NCBI RefSeq assembly: GCF_015840715.1
Contig: NZ_CP060397.1
Location: forward strand, 2,066,686 to 2,130,685
Source: Synechococcus sp. CBW1004
GTDB taxonomy: Bacteria; Cyanobacteriota; Cyanobacteriia; PCC-6307; Cyanobiaceae
Reading direction: 5' to 3'
DNA: 64,000 nt
The notes below the pieces were generated by a model that saw only the letters and a program-made list of their open reading frames with translations, made no database searches and was not told the origin of the DNA. Below are positions 28,050 through 36,681 of the stretch, piece by piece. Made by a program: the position numbers and the translations under genes. Each line of letters opens with the position of its first letter. Within the stretch, counting starts at the first letter, position 1.

Positions 28050-28370
28050 TCAGTCCTGATCGCCGCCTGGTCCGTCCTCGAGCGAGCAGCAGTTGAAGCC
28101 GTCGCGGCAGATCTTGCCGTTGTCCATCGCCCAGTTCAGAAGCGCCACCCGGTTCTTGGCTCCGGTCTTGGTGAAGATGTTGCTGACGTGGTTGTCGACC
28201 GTGCGCTTGCTGATCGTCAGGCGTTCGGCGATCTCCTGGTTCGTCAGGCCGGTGGCCACCAGCTCGATGATCTCCAGTTCCCGCTCGGACAGGTCGCCGC
28301 GCGGCTGGGGGGAGTGATGGGTCGGCGGACGGGGTGCCGGAGCCCGATCAGGCAGGCCGCGCTCTGGCAT
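28050..28370 (-). CDS. Small LuxR-type (PedR-like) transcriptional regulator
   Basis: A 106-residue protein consisting mainly of a LuxR HTH: LSERELEIIELVATGLTNQE, then IAERLTISKRTVDNHVSNIF and NRVALLNWAMDNGKICRDG. It has no receiver domain, and a Cys pair (NCC) follows the HTH. Cyanobacterial PedR is a stand-alone LuxR protein regulated by thioredoxin through a Cys; this protein resembles it in architecture, but the identity is an inference. It is divergent from metF by 42 bases, so the two share a control region. Confidence 0.83.
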   Translation of the reverse strand: MPERGLPDRAPAPRPPTHHSPQPRGDLSERELEIIELVATGLTNQEIAERLTISKRTVDNHVSNIFTKTGAKNRVALLNWAMDNGKICRDGFNCCSLEDGPGGDQD

Positions 28371-28412
28371 GGACGCACAGCGAAACCCGCACTGTAGGCA
28401 GGCTGCTGCTGC

Positions 28413-29351
28413 ATGATGGGCCGGATCGAGGGGGGCGGGCCGCTGCTGCGCGAGGCACTGGAACGAGGCGAGTTCGCGCTGACGGCGGAGGTGACGCCGC
28501 CGCGTGGGGGAGATCCGTCGCGCACCCTGGCGGCGGCCGCTGCCCTGCGTGGCCTGGTGCATGCCATCAACGTCACCGACGGCAGCCGGGCCGTGATGCG
28601 GATGAGCAGCCTGGCGGTGTGCCGGTTGCTGCTCGACGCCGGCATTGAGCCGGTATGGCAGGTCACGGGCCGGGATCGCAACCGCATCGCCCTGCAGGCG
28701 GATCTGCTCGGGGCCCAGGCCCTGGGCATCCGCAATGTGCTCTGCCTCACCGGCGATCCGGTGAAAGCCGGCGATCAGCCTGAGGCACGGCCGGTGCATG
28801 AGCTGGAGTCGGTGCGGCTGCTGCAGCTGGTTCAGAGCTTCAACCAGGGGATCGATCCGGTGAAGGGGGAGCTGCCCGATGGCGGCACCAGCCTGTTCGC
28901 CGGGGCCGCGGCCGATCCCCAGACGGGCAGCTGGAGCGGCCTGGTGAGCCGGGTGAAGCGCAAGCAGCAGGCGGGCGCCCGCTTCCTCCAGACCCAGATG
29001 GTGATGGATCCCGAGGCACTCCGGCGCTTCGTGGAGGAGGTGAGCGGCCCGCTGGGGCTGCCGGTGCTGGCGGGGGTGTTCCTGCTCAAGTCGGCGAAGA
29101 ATGCGCTCTTCATCAACCGCGTGGTGCCCGGAGCCAGCATCCCCCAGGCGATCATCGACCGCCTGGCAGGCGCCAGCGATCCGGCCGCCGAGGGCATTGC
29201 GATCGCCGCTGAACAGGTGGCCGCTTATCGCGACATCGCCCAGGGCGTGCATCTGATGGCGGTGAAGGCCGAGGAGCGCATCCCGGCGATCCTGCAGCTG
29301 GCAGGAATCCAGCCCCGGCCCGTGCCGCCCCTGCCAGCGGCGGTGGGCTGA
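28413..29351 (+). CDS. metF: Methylenetetrahydrofolate reductase
   Basis: A 312-residue TIM-barrel flavoenzyme producing 5-methyl-THF. FALTAEVTPPRGGDP carries the catalytic Glu; INVTDGSRAVMRMSSL, NVLCLTGDPVKAGDQ, and KQQAGARFLQTQMVMD for FAD/folate contacts are present, and LPVLAGVFLLKSAKNA matches the distal barrel. The start is ATG at 28413 (ATG 28416 is also possible). It ends with a Pro-rich tail. Confidence 0.92.
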   Translation: MMGRIEGGGPLLREALERGEFALTAEVTPPRGGDPSRTLAAAAALRGLVHAINVTDGSRAVMRMSSLAVCRLLLDAGIEPVWQVTGRDRNRIALQADLLGAQALGIRNVLCLTGDPVKAGDQPEARPVHELESVRLLQLVQSFNQGIDPVKGELPDGGTSLFAGAAADPQTGSWSGLVSRVKRKQQAGARFLQTQMVMDPEALRRFVEEVSGPLGLPVLAGVFLLKSAKNALFINRVVPGASIPQAIIDRLAGASDPAAEGIAIAAEQVAAYRDIAQGVHLMAVKAEERIPAILQLAGIQPRPVPPLPAAVG

Positions 29352-29534
29352 CCTGCCACGGCCTTGAGGCCGGAGCTGCGGTGATCCCTGGAGCGCTGCC
29401 GCCCTTGGCTGCTCGGCAAGATCACCGTGCAAAGCACATCAGAAGCCGCAGGCGGCCTGAGGCTCTGGTCTGGCAGGCCGGCTGGGGAGATTCGCTCACC
29501 CTGGTGGGTGGCGTCGACAGGCGTTGCGGCGCTC

Positions 29535-30731
29535 CTAGTTGGCCGCCTGGCTCAGCGCCAGGTCGCTGCCCAGCAGCTCGGCCATGGCCTTCTGTTGCGG
29601 TGAGGGGGTGGCCAGGTCCTGGCGGCGGGCGTCGGTGATCAGCCAGTCGAGGGCCGCCTCCTGCAGGTCGAAATGGTCGCCGTTGCGGTCGACGCAATAG
29701 CGGCCGTACACCAGCTTCTCCACCAGGCGCACGCCGGGGCCGATGCGCGAGTAGTCGAAGATGATCGAGTTGTCGATCGTGGCGCCGCTGCAGATGTGGC
29801 AATTGGGTCCGATCATGGCCGGGCCGATGATTGTGGCTCCGTCCTCGATCTTCGTCATGCCACCCACATAGATCGGGCCTGCCACCGTGATCTGGTCCCA
29901 GTCAGCGGCCACATTGAGGCCCGCGTAGATGCCCGGACGCACCTCCTTTCCGGGGATCTGCACCTGGCGCACATCCCCCTGCAACACGCTGCGGATGGCC
30001 TGCCAGTAGTCCGGCACCTTGCCGATGTCCACCCATTCGAACTCCATCGGCAGCGCGTAGAACGGCGCTCCGGCATCCACCAGCTTCGGAAAGAGATCAG
30101 CGCCGATGTCGAACGGCTCGCCACTCGGGATGAAGTCCAACACCTCCGGCTCGAAGATGTAGATGCCGGTGTTGATCATGTCGCTGGCGGCTTCCTCCAC
30201 CGGCGGCTTCTCCTGGAAGGAGCGCACGCGACCATCGTCGTCGGTGACGACGACCCCGTAGCTGCTCACCTGCTCGCGCGGCACCCGCTTGGTGATCAGG
30301 CTGGCCATCGCCCCCTTCTGGCGGTGACGACGCACGGCTTCGGTGAGGTCCAGGTCAATCAGCGCATCGCCGCAGAGCACCACGAAGGTGTCGTCGAAGA
30401 AGGGCTGGAAATCCTGGATGCGCTTGAGGCCGCCGGCCGAGCCCAGGGCGTCACCGATCAGTTCACCGTCTTCGATGCGTCCCTCGAAGCTGTAGGCGAT
30501 CTGCACCCCGAAGCGCTGGCCGTCGCGGAAATAGTTCTCGATCTCCTCGGCCAGATGGGAGACGTTGACCATGATTTCGTCGAATCCGTGCTCGCGCAGT
30601 AGCTCCAGCAGAAACTCCATCACCGGTTTCTGCAGGATCGGAATCATCGGCTTGGGTGTGGTGTGCGTGATCGGACGCACCCGCGTTCCCTTGCCGGCCG
30701 CCAGGATCATCGCCTTCATTAGCGTCGGCAT
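29535..30731 (-). CDS. Sugar-nucleotide pyrophosphorylase (mannose-1-phosphate guanylyltransferase type)
   Basis: A 398-residue nucleotidyltransferase with a left-handed beta-helix. N-terminal AMILAAGKGTRVRPIT (GxGxRxxPLT type), LCGDALIDLDL, FEWVDIGKVPDYWQAI and the hexapeptide C-terminus (GPAMIGPNCHICSGATIDNS) are typical of GDP-mannose or other NDP-sugar pyrophosphorylases. The nucleotide and sugar cannot be fixed from sequence; cyanobacterial orthologues are often annotated as mannose-1-phosphate guanylyltransferase. The start could be ATG 30731 or the ATG four codons later (MKAMILAAG). Confidence 0.85.
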   Translation of the reverse strand: MPTLMKAMILAAGKGTRVRPITHTTPKPMIPILQKPVMEFLLELLREHGFDEIMVNVSHLAEEIENYFRDGQRFGVQIAYSFEGRIEDGELIGDALGSAGGLKRIQDFQPFFDDTFVVLCGDALIDLDLTEAVRRHRQKGAMASLITKRVPREQVSSYGVVVTDDDGRVRSFQEKPPVEEAASDMINTGIYIFEPEVLDFIPSGEPFDIGADLFPKLVDAGAPFYALPMEFEWVDIGKVPDYWQAIRSVLQGDVRQVQIPGKEVRPGIYAGLNVAADWDQITVAGPIYVGGMTKIEDGATIIGPAMIGPNCHICSGATIDNSIIFDYSRIGPGVRLVEKLVYGRYCVDRNGDHFDLQEAALDWLITDARRQDLATPSPQQKAMAELLGSDLALSQAAN

Positions 30732-30764
30732 CTCACAGATAAGCAGGCAGCCTAAGCAGTCAGC

Positions 30765-31673
30765 TCAGGCCGCCAGGTCCGCGCGAGCCGGCCCCCCATC
30801 TGACCCCTGTCCCGACAGCCCGCCACGCCGAGGCAGGGGCAGGGTGCCGTCCTCGCCGCTGCGAGCGGCCCCCTCCGGTCGCCGCAGCCGCAGCGGGCCG
30901 AACAGGCCGCCCTGCTGTTCCAGCTCCACCGCCCCCTGGGAGCAGAGGAACAGCAGCGCCCAGAAGACCCCGACCCGATCGCCATCGAGTTCCTCCTCGG
31001 CGCCGGCTTCGCGCACGGATGTGTGCCAGGCGATGACCAGATCCTCGAAGCCCAGCCAGTCGCCGCCAGCTTCGATGCCCTGCTGCAGGAAGCGCCCCAG
31101 GGCGGCGGTGGTCTCCGGCAGCTTCTCCCGGTGGGCCAGAGCGGCCACCTGGGCGATCGCGGCGCGATCGCTGTAACGCTTCGGGCGATGGCGGCCGCGG
31201 CTCCTGCCCTCATCCTGTTCGAGCCGTTCGGCGATGTCCTCCAGCTGGCGGATCAATTCGCCGAGGGTGACCGGCCGCTGCAGCGGCGGCGGTGCCACCG
31301 GGCGGCGGATCAGGTGCCGTTCGGGCCGCGCCGGCAGCACGATCCCCCCGGGTTCCTCCGACCAGCCGTCGTCCTCAGGGCCGCACTCCTCCTCCAGCAG
31401 GGGAGCCGGCGGGAAGGTGGAGGCCTCGAGCACCTCCGCCTTCAGGCCCACCAGCACTGAGGCCGCCAGGAAGGCTTCGCTGCTCTCGGCCAGATCCAGC
31501 TCGTAGCTGCCCCCCACGCCGGCCGCCAGCCGCGGCAGCTCCAGGCGCGAACGCAGCTGATCGAGAAAGCCATCGATCACGGCGATCACATCCACATCCC
31601 AGGGATCGATGTCGCCACGCTCTGCCGCATCCTGCAGCAGGCGGATGGCGGCGCGCGCGCCGGTCTCACTCAC
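30765..31673 (-). CDS. scpA: Segregation and condensation protein A
   Basis: A 302-residue kleisin, bridging Smc heads with ScpB. AAERGDIDPWDVDVIAVIDG and ELDLAESSEAFLAASVLVGL form the N-terminal Smc-binding region; the C-terminal winged helix contains VGVFWALLFLCSQGAVELEQ. A long acidic Pro-rich middle (EECGPEDDGWSEEP) separates them, and an extra Arg/Gly-rich tail follows. It lies immediately downstream of the sugar-pyrophosphorylase start (33 bases) on the same strand, so the two may be co-transcribed. Confidence 0.9.
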   Translation of the reverse strand: MSETGARAAIRLLQDAAERGDIDPWDVDVIAVIDGFLDQLRSRLELPRLAAGVGGSYELDLAESSEAFLAASVLVGLKAEVLEASTFPPAPLLEEECGPEDDGWSEEPGGIVLPARPERHLIRRPVAPPPLQRPVTLGELIRQLEDIAERLEQDEGRSRGRHRPKRYSDRAAIAQVAALAHREKLPETTAALGRFLQQGIEAGGDWLGFEDLVIAWHTSVREAGAEEELDGDRVGVFWALLFLCSQGAVELEQQGGLFGPLRLRRPEGAARSGEDGTLPLPRRGGLSGQGSDGGPARADLAA

Positions 31674-31831
31674 GGCGGCATCCCGCGGACATCGGGCTGG
31701 CTGGGGATCGGCTCATCCCAGGCACCGTACCGATCGCGACCGGCCAAGGCCAGCGCTGCCCTTGGTTTGACCAGGCCGCGCCTTCACGGAAGACCGCAGC
31801 AGACCAGGCCGGGACGAACGCGGGTGTCGGT

Positions 31832-32200
31832 TCAGCCGGCCTCGATGCCGCTCTCCGCGGCGCTGCTCTGACCGGCGGCGGGGAGAAGTCCCAGCTGGGC
31901 GTCGACCGTGGCGCGGTAGCGCTGGAGATCGTTCTCCAGCTCGCGGATGCGCACTTGATCGGCTTCCCGCTCTCCCTGCTCCTGAAGGGTCTCCACCTTC
32001 TTCACCACACCGTTCCAGACGGCGAAGATCCACGCGGCGGTGGCTCCGATGCCGCCGGCCACTAGCAGCAGGGCCGCCAGGGGGAGGGTGCTGCTGACGC
32101 CGGGAAGGAAGTGGACTGTGGTGGCGGTGGTGTTCTCCAGCGTGAACATCACCGTGGCCAGCCCGAAGCTGAAGATCAGCAGGAAGTTCAGCTGTCGCAT
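31832..32200 (-). CDS. LapA-domain membrane protein
   Basis: A 122-residue protein with two hydrophobic helices (residues about 3-20 and 38-63, TLPLAALLLVAGGIGATAAW) and a charged coiled-coil tail (KKVETLQEQGEREADQVRI). This is the LapA/DUF1049 layout; role unknown, probably envelope organisation. It sits alone between scpA and ndhD on the same strand. Confidence 0.83.
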   Translation of the reverse strand: MRQLNFLLIFSFGLATVMFTLENTTATTVHFLPGVSSTLPLAALLLVAGGIGATAAWIFAVWNGVVKKVETLQEQGEREADQVRIRELENDLQRYRATVDAQLGLLPAAGQSSAAESGIEAG

Positions 32201-32310
32201 GGCAAGGGCGAAAGTGGCACGACCTTAAGTGAGGGACCCTTGTCCGGTGCCCTGTCTTCACAGCCGGGAACCATGCCGGGAATGGGGGATCCCGATCAGG
32301 GCAGAACCCT

Positions 32311-33909
32311 TCAGGACAGCGATGGAGCCTGCAGGAGCGGCGGTGGCACCAGACTCATCACCCCGGCTGCTCGCAAAGGTCTGGGCGGTTCGCCCATGGC
32401 GGTCAGAGCGCTTTCTTCGCGTGCCACCAGGGTTTCGATCGAGGCCCGGTAGGTGTCGGTCATGATCCTGGGGTAGAGGCCGATTCCGACGATCGGCACC
32501 AGCAGGCAGGAGATCACATAGATCTCACGCGGCTCGGCATCGACCAGATGGGTGTGGGAGGCGAGCTCGCTGTTCTCCTTGCCGAAGAAGATCTCACGCA
32601 GCATCGAGAGAAGGTAGATCGGCGTCAGGATCACCCCCACTGCGGCCAGCACCGCCATGACGATGCGGAAGCTGAGGCTGTAGGCCTCACTGGTGGCGAA
32701 GCCGACGAACACCATCAGCTCACTGACGAATCCACTCATCCCGGGCAGGGCCAGAGACGCGAGTGAGCAGACCGTCCAGAGGGCGAACATCTTGCGCATC
32801 TTCTGGCCTACGCCGCCCATCTCATCGAGCTGCAATGTATGGGTGCGGTCGTAGGTGGCGCCCACCAGGAAGAAGAGGGAGGCGCCGATCAGGCCGTGGC
32901 TCACCATCTGCAGCATCGCGCCGCTGGTGCCCAGGGCGCTGAAGCTGCCGATGCCGATCAACACAAAGCCCATGTGGCTGATCGAGCTGTAGGCGATCTT
33001 GCGCTTGAGATTGCGCTGCGCAAACGAGGTGAGCGCCGCATAGATGATGTTCACCACCCCCAGCACCACCAGCAGCGGCGCGAACCGGGCATGGGCATCG
33101 GGCAGCAGCTGCACGTTGAAGCGCAGCAATGCGTAGCCGCCCATCTTGAGCAGAATCCCGGCAAGGAGCATGTGCACCGGCGCCGTCGCTTCGCCGTGCG
33201 CATCGGGCAGCCAGGTATGCAGCGGCACAATCGGCAGTTTCACGCCGAAGGCGATCAGCAGGGCCGCATAACACAACACCTGGAAGCCGACGCCGAATTC
33301 GCGGCTGGCCAAGACCGTGTATTCGAAGCTGGGAGCTCCTCCACCGAAGAAGCCCATCGCCAGGGCTGCCAGCAGAATGAAGAGCGAACTGCCTGCGGTG
33401 TAAAGGATGAACTTGGTGGCCGCATATTGACGTTTCTTGCCGCCCCAGATCGCTAGCAGCAGATAAACCGGAATCAGCTCCAGCTCCCAGGCCAGGAAGA
33501 ACAGCAGCATGTCCTGCACCGCGAAGACGGCGATCTGGCCGCCATCCATGGCCAGCAGCAGGAAATAGAACAGCTTCGGCTTGAAGGTCACCGGCCAGGC
33601 GGCCAGGCAGGCCAGGGCTGTGATGAAGCTGGTGAGCAGGATTAGCGGCATGGAGATGCCATCGGCTCCAACCGACCAGGCCAGGCCCAGGTCCGGCAGC
33701 CACTGCACCCGCTCCACCAGCTGCAGGCCCGGTTCAGAGGGGTCGTACCCGTTGAGGTATCCCCCCACCGTCAGCAGGAAGGTGGTCAGCGACACCCCCA
33801 GGGCGTACCAACGCACCCGCTTGCCGTCTCCGGCGTCGGGCACAAAGGGGATCAGCAGGGAGGCCGCGATCGGGAACAGGATCGAGGCGCTCAGCCAGGG
33901 GAAGGCCAC
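32311..33909 (-). CDS. ndhD: NDH-1 subunit D (NuoM homologue)
   Basis: A 532-residue proton-pumping antiporter-like subunit with about 14 helices. Visible: [51 protein letters not shown] and [19 protein letters not shown] with the key Lys/His. The C-terminus ends with a Pro-rich tail. The ndhD1 versus ndhD2 type cannot be set with certainty; similarity to the ndhF1-associated type is plausible because ndhF lies 4 kb away. Start at 33909. Confidence 0.95.
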   Translation of the reverse strand: MAFPWLSASILFPIAASLLIPFVPDAGDGKRVRWYALGVSLTTFLLTVGGYLNGYDPSEPGLQLVERVQWLPDLGLAWSVGADGISMPLILLTSFITALACLAAWPVTFKPKLFYFLLLAMDGGQIAVFAVQDMLLFFLAWELELIPVYLLLAIWGGKKRQYAATKFILYTAGSSLFILLAALAMGFFGGGAPSFEYTVLASREFGVGFQVLCYAALLIAFGVKLPIVPLHTWLPDAHGEATAPVHMLLAGILLKMGGYALLRFNVQLLPDAHARFAPLLVVLGVVNIIYAALTSFAQRNLKRKIAYSSISHMGFVLIGIGSFSALGTSGAMLQMVSHGLIGASLFFLVGATYDRTHTLQLDEMGGVGQKMRKMFALWTVCSLASLALPGMSGFVSELMVFVGFATSEAYSLSFRIVMAVLAAVGVILTPIYLLSMLREIFFGKENSELASHTHLVDAEPREIYVISCLLVPIVGIGLYPRIMTDTYRASIETLVAREESALTAMGEPPRPLRAAGVMSLVPPPLLQAPSLS

Positions 33910-33999
33910 AGGCCGGGTCAGGCGTCTGGCTCGGAGTGTAGAAATCTCAGCCTGGAGATCTCAGTGCGGGTGGCGGTTGTCACACAAGCTGTCGGGACT

Positions 34000-34078
34000 G
34001 GCGCCGCCGGGCTGATCCGTCCGGCCGTCGCGCTCGCGGGCGAGCGCAGCGGCCTCCCGGAGTCAGCCCGGCGGCGCC
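34000..34078. repeat. 16-bp perfect inverted repeat with inner hairpin
   Basis: GGCGCCGCCGGGCTGA at 34000-34015 is exactly complementary to 34063-34078. Within the intervening 47 bases an 8-bp palindromic hairpin (GCGCTCGC / GCGAGCGC, 34030-34047) forms a second stem. Together they can fold as a cruciform or a structured RNA. Confidence 0.85.
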
Positions 34079-34103
34079 CCCTGGCGTTGGCCGGGGTTCG
34101 GGC

Positions 34104-34252
34104 GGCAGGTTGCGGGACCTGCCGAGCGAGACCTCGCGGCGGGGGCGAAGGCAGATTCAGGCCCAGGGGGGGCGAGCGGCCGTTGCCCCGCGTTGCGGGG
34201 CTCGGCCTTGCAGTGCCGGGGCTGGAGGCCGTGGCCCCCGCTTTGGGGGGCC
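34104..34252. repeat. Three short perfect hairpins
   Basis: Stem 1 GGCAGGT / ACCTGCC (34104-34123); stem 2 GCCCCGC / GCGGGGC with a 3-base loop (34185-34201); stem 3 GGCCCCC / GGGGGCC (34233-34252). Each is 7 bp and perfect. No T-run follows, so they are not simple intrinsic terminators. Confidence 0.7.
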
Positions 34253-34381
34253 CGGCCTGGCGGTTCAGGGGCTTGGGTGGTGACGGGGTTTGGGGTGCGG
34301 GGCGACAGCATCTGCGGCGGTGCTCGCTCGTGCCCCGCTCAACCACTGACCGTCAACGACGTCGGAGTCGGACGTTCAGGG

Positions 34382-34506
34382 GACTTGATGACCCATGTGG
34401 CTCCGCAGCTCAGGCACGGGCAACACAACCTGCCTTCCCACATGGGATCCCTGCCTTCTGGCTCAGGCAGGGGCGGCACCTGTGGAGTGTTGCGGGTCAT
34501 CAAGTC
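34382..34506. repeat. Nested inverted repeats, possible three-way junction
   Basis: An outer 13-bp arm GACTTGATGACCC (34382-34394) pairs with GGGTCATCAAGTC (34494-34506). Inside are ATGTGG / CCACAT (34395-34400 with 34438-34443, extendable to 9 bp) and CCCTGCCT / AGGCAGGG (34449-34456 with 34465-34472, 8-base loop). The outer arm overlaps the stop codon of the flavodoxin-like gene, so on the minus strand this is the immediate 3' end of that transcript. Confidence 0.8.
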
Positions 34507-35296
34507 AGGGGATGGTTCGGAACAGGGCCCGCAGCTCGGGCTCCGGTCGGGTCAGCTCCGCGGCCAGGGTGCCCAGTCCGGGGCGTTCGGCGCTCGCCAG
34601 TCGGTTGACCTTGGCGCACACCGTCGGGGCATGGGGGCCAAGGGCCTCGGTTGACCGGGGGAAACGCCGGAAATAGGCCAGATCCACGCCGAGGCGATCG
34701 GCCAGGGCGGCCGTCCGCGACGGATCCTCGCCGGCGTGGGCCTGCAGCAGCAGCTCCCGGGCGTACTGGCCCATGGACCAGCAGTCCAGATCCGTGAACT
34801 GACCCGGTGCCGGCTCCAGTCGCTCGTCGGTGCTGAACACCATCAGCCGTTGAGCTGCCGTGAAGGCCAGGGCTCCCTGCCCCATCAGCGAGCGGAGGCT
34901 GTCGAGCACCACCATTTCGCCGCCGGTGTGGGCGCCGCCGGCGGTGGCGAAGGCGGTGGCACGCACCCCCTGCAGGGACACGTTGCCGCCCAGCTCGAAC
35001 AGACGGCGCAACGGCGGCGCCGAACCCTGACTCCAGGTCGAGCCGCCCACCACCAGCACCCGCGGTTGCCCCTGAAGCAAGGCGGCCGCCTCCGGTCGGC
35101 CGGCCTGGGCCGACAGCGCCCTGAGGCTGATCCGGACCGGCAGGTGATACTCCCGCGCGAGACGGTGCAGTTCCAGGGCGATCCCCAGTCCGGCTCTGGT
35201 GGCATCGAAGCGGCCGGTGTACGGAGAGGGCGCCGCCAGCACAAAGCGCACCTCCGGAGGCGGTGTCTGGACGACGGGCGGGTGAAGAATCGGCAT
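34505..35296 (-). CDS. Flavodoxin-fold protein (WrbA-like), unassigned
   Basis: A 263-residue protein. A block ending PRVLVVGGSTWSQG, then PPLRRLFELGG, AFATAGGAHTGGEMVVLDSL and SMGQYARELLLQA follows the strand-helix order of NAD(P)H:quinone oxidoreductase/WrbA flavodoxins, where these segments bind FMN. The N-terminal part is instead a proline-rich leader then FVLAAPSPYTGRFDATRAG. The extra C-terminal helix region (SRTAALADRLGVDLAYFR) is not typical of WrbA. FMN binding is inferred by eye. It is divergent from the Kir gene across 366 bases. Confidence 0.72.
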   Translation of the reverse strand: MPILHPPVVQTPPPEVRFVLAAPSPYTGRFDATRAGLGIALELHRLAREYHLPVRISLRALSAQAGRPEAAALLQGQPRVLVVGGSTWSQGSAPPLRRLFELGGNVSLQGVRATAFATAGGAHTGGEMVVLDSLRSLMGQGALAFTAAQRLMVFSTDERLEPAPGQFTDLDCWSMGQYARELLLQAHAGEDPSRTAALADRLGVDLAYFRRFPRSTEALGPHAPTVCAKVNRLASAERPGLGTLAAELTRPEPELRALFRTIP

Positions 35297-35662
35297 CCGA
35301 ACGCAAAGCCGAAGCGAAGCTTGCGCTGCGAGCAGCGGGTTCAGTCTGAATCAGAATCAGCCTGACGGACTGCCGGGGTGAGGTGAACGTCTGACAGGCC
35401 GAACTGCCATGGATCTTCGTCTGAGGAGGAGGCTGGCATCACCGATGCCTGCAATGCAGTTGGCGCTGCAGTCCTGCGGATTCGTGGACCGAATGGCTTT
35501 GTCCTGGTCCCGTCGGTCACGCCTGTTCCCCCTCGGCCACCTGTGGAGGCTCGTCCCTGTCGGTTGATCCAGCTTGTTCGCCGCTTCCTTGCGGGGCTGT
35601 CTGACCACCCAACACGCAGGCCCCGCTTCCTGTGGGCCGCAGTCGATCAACCTGGAGCACGA
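35297..35662. other. Divergent intergenic region with leader hairpin
   Basis: Lies between the starts of the flavodoxin-like and Kir-like genes and must hold both promoters. No convincing -35/-10 pair seen. Within the Kir leader GCGGGGC (35591-35597) pairs with GCCCCGC (35620-35626); the flanks repeat the octamer CGCTTCCT directly. GGAG at 35654-35657 is a plausible ribosome site for the Kir ATG. No gene seen. Confidence 0.6.
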
Positions 35663-36508
35663 ATGTTCAACCTGTCGGCACGTGGCATCCGCCACGATCA
35701 TCAGCACACGCCCTGGTACGAGCTCTGGCGTCAGCCCCTGGCGGCGCTGATCAGGATGCCGTGGTGGCTGTTTTTCCCGGTGATGTTCCTGGTTTATCTG
35801 GGAGTCATTCTTGCTGTTGCGGTTCTTCTCAGTTTCGATCGGCGTCATCTGCTTGGTGATGCGCCGATGGGCCTCCCCAAGCCGCTCGTGTTTGCGATGG
35901 AAAGCTTCTTCGCCAATGGCTTCAGCAGCGTCACGCCGGATTCGCTGTTCACCTATGCGGTGGGCGTGTTGAGCCTGATCGCCGGCTTGATCACGCTGTC
36001 GACGTTGACGGCCATTGTGTTTGCGCGGCTGAGCAGCAACGAGGCCCCGTTGCGCTTCAGCCGACACCTGTGCATCAGCTCCATGGATCACGGGCACCTG
36101 TTCTGCCGCTTTGTGACCGCAGATCCTGGGCAATGGTTGAATGTGAGCTATGGTTTATCACTGATCTATGATGATCAGATTCAAGCGGGAGTCTGGCAGC
36201 GACGGATCGTTGCCCTGGAGCTCCTCAACACTGCCACGCCCCAGCTCAGTCAGACCGCCACCCTCACGCATCCCCTCACGGCGTCAAGCCCGGTTGTTCG
36301 CCTGGGGCTCGACGAGCTGGCCAGGCGCCATGCGGTGATCATGCCGCTGGTGGAGGGAGTCGATGAGAGCACCGGTTCCGGCTTGCTTCAGACCCATCTG
36401 TATCCGATCGGCAGCATCCAGGTGGGCCGCCATTTCGCCGATCTGGTCACGACTGACCGCGCGGGCCATCGCAGGATTGAGCTTCGCCATCTCGACAAGT
36501 TGCGCTAG
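35663..36508 (+). CDS. Inward-rectifier (Kir) potassium channel homologue with altered filter
   Basis: A 281-residue protein with the Kir layout: cytoplasmic N-terminus, first helix (MPWWLFFPVMFLVYLGVILA), pore helix, second helix (VLSLIAGLITLSTLTAIVFA), then the cytoplasmic beta-sandwich domain starting at RFSRHLCIS, with SSPVVRLGLDELARRHAVI and VEGVDESTGSGLLQTHLYPI. The filter position reads SFFANGFSSVTP where KirBac has TLATVGYGDMHP, so TVGYG becomes ANGFS. Potassium selectivity is therefore doubtful. Start ATG 35663, preceded by GGAG. Base usage is somewhat less GC-rich than its neighbours. Confidence 0.86.
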   Translation: MFNLSARGIRHDHQHTPWYELWRQPLAALIRMPWWLFFPVMFLVYLGVILAVAVLLSFDRRHLLGDAPMGLPKPLVFAMESFFANGFSSVTPDSLFTYAVGVLSLIAGLITLSTLTAIVFARLSSNEAPLRFSRHLCISSMDHGHLFCRFVTADPGQWLNVSYGLSLIYDDQIQAGVWQRRIVALELLNTATPQLSQTATLTHPLTASSPVVRLGLDELARRHAVIMPLVEGVDESTGSGLLQTHLYPIGSIQVGRHFADLVTTDRAGHRRIELRHLDKLR

Positions 36509-36681
36509 CGCTCAGCGGTGCGGGTGAGGGAGGCCATGCCGGCCTGCCTTACGGAGTCGCTGCGTTCCGGATGACAGGAGGGTGCATGCTCAAAGCTGTT
36601 GGGGCTCATCCCGTGGCCGATGGGTTCTTGTCGGCGGGGCGAGTGCGCTTGCAGGGCTGGGTTGAGGCGGCGTGGATGGGC

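Larger units (their letters stand above)
33910..34504. other. Hairpin-rich noncoding tract
   Basis: 595 bases between the ndhD start and the flavodoxin-like gene stop. I see no convincing gene here; the open frames are Gly/Arg/Pro low-complexity shadows. The tract is unusual for its density of perfect inverted repeats, listed separately: a 16-bp pair at 34000/34063, short hairpins at 34104, 34185 and 34233, and a three-stem structure at 34382-34506. Confidence 0.8.

Noticed and set aside
29359-29372. CGGCCTTGAGGCCG hairpin after metF as a terminator
   Set aside because: Six-bp stem with a two-base loop and no T-run; too weak to call.
34340-34500. 53-residue minus-strand frame with CCPCLSC, like a zinc ribbon
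   Set aside because: Only one CxxC pair, no second, and the sequence is better explained by the inverted repeats.
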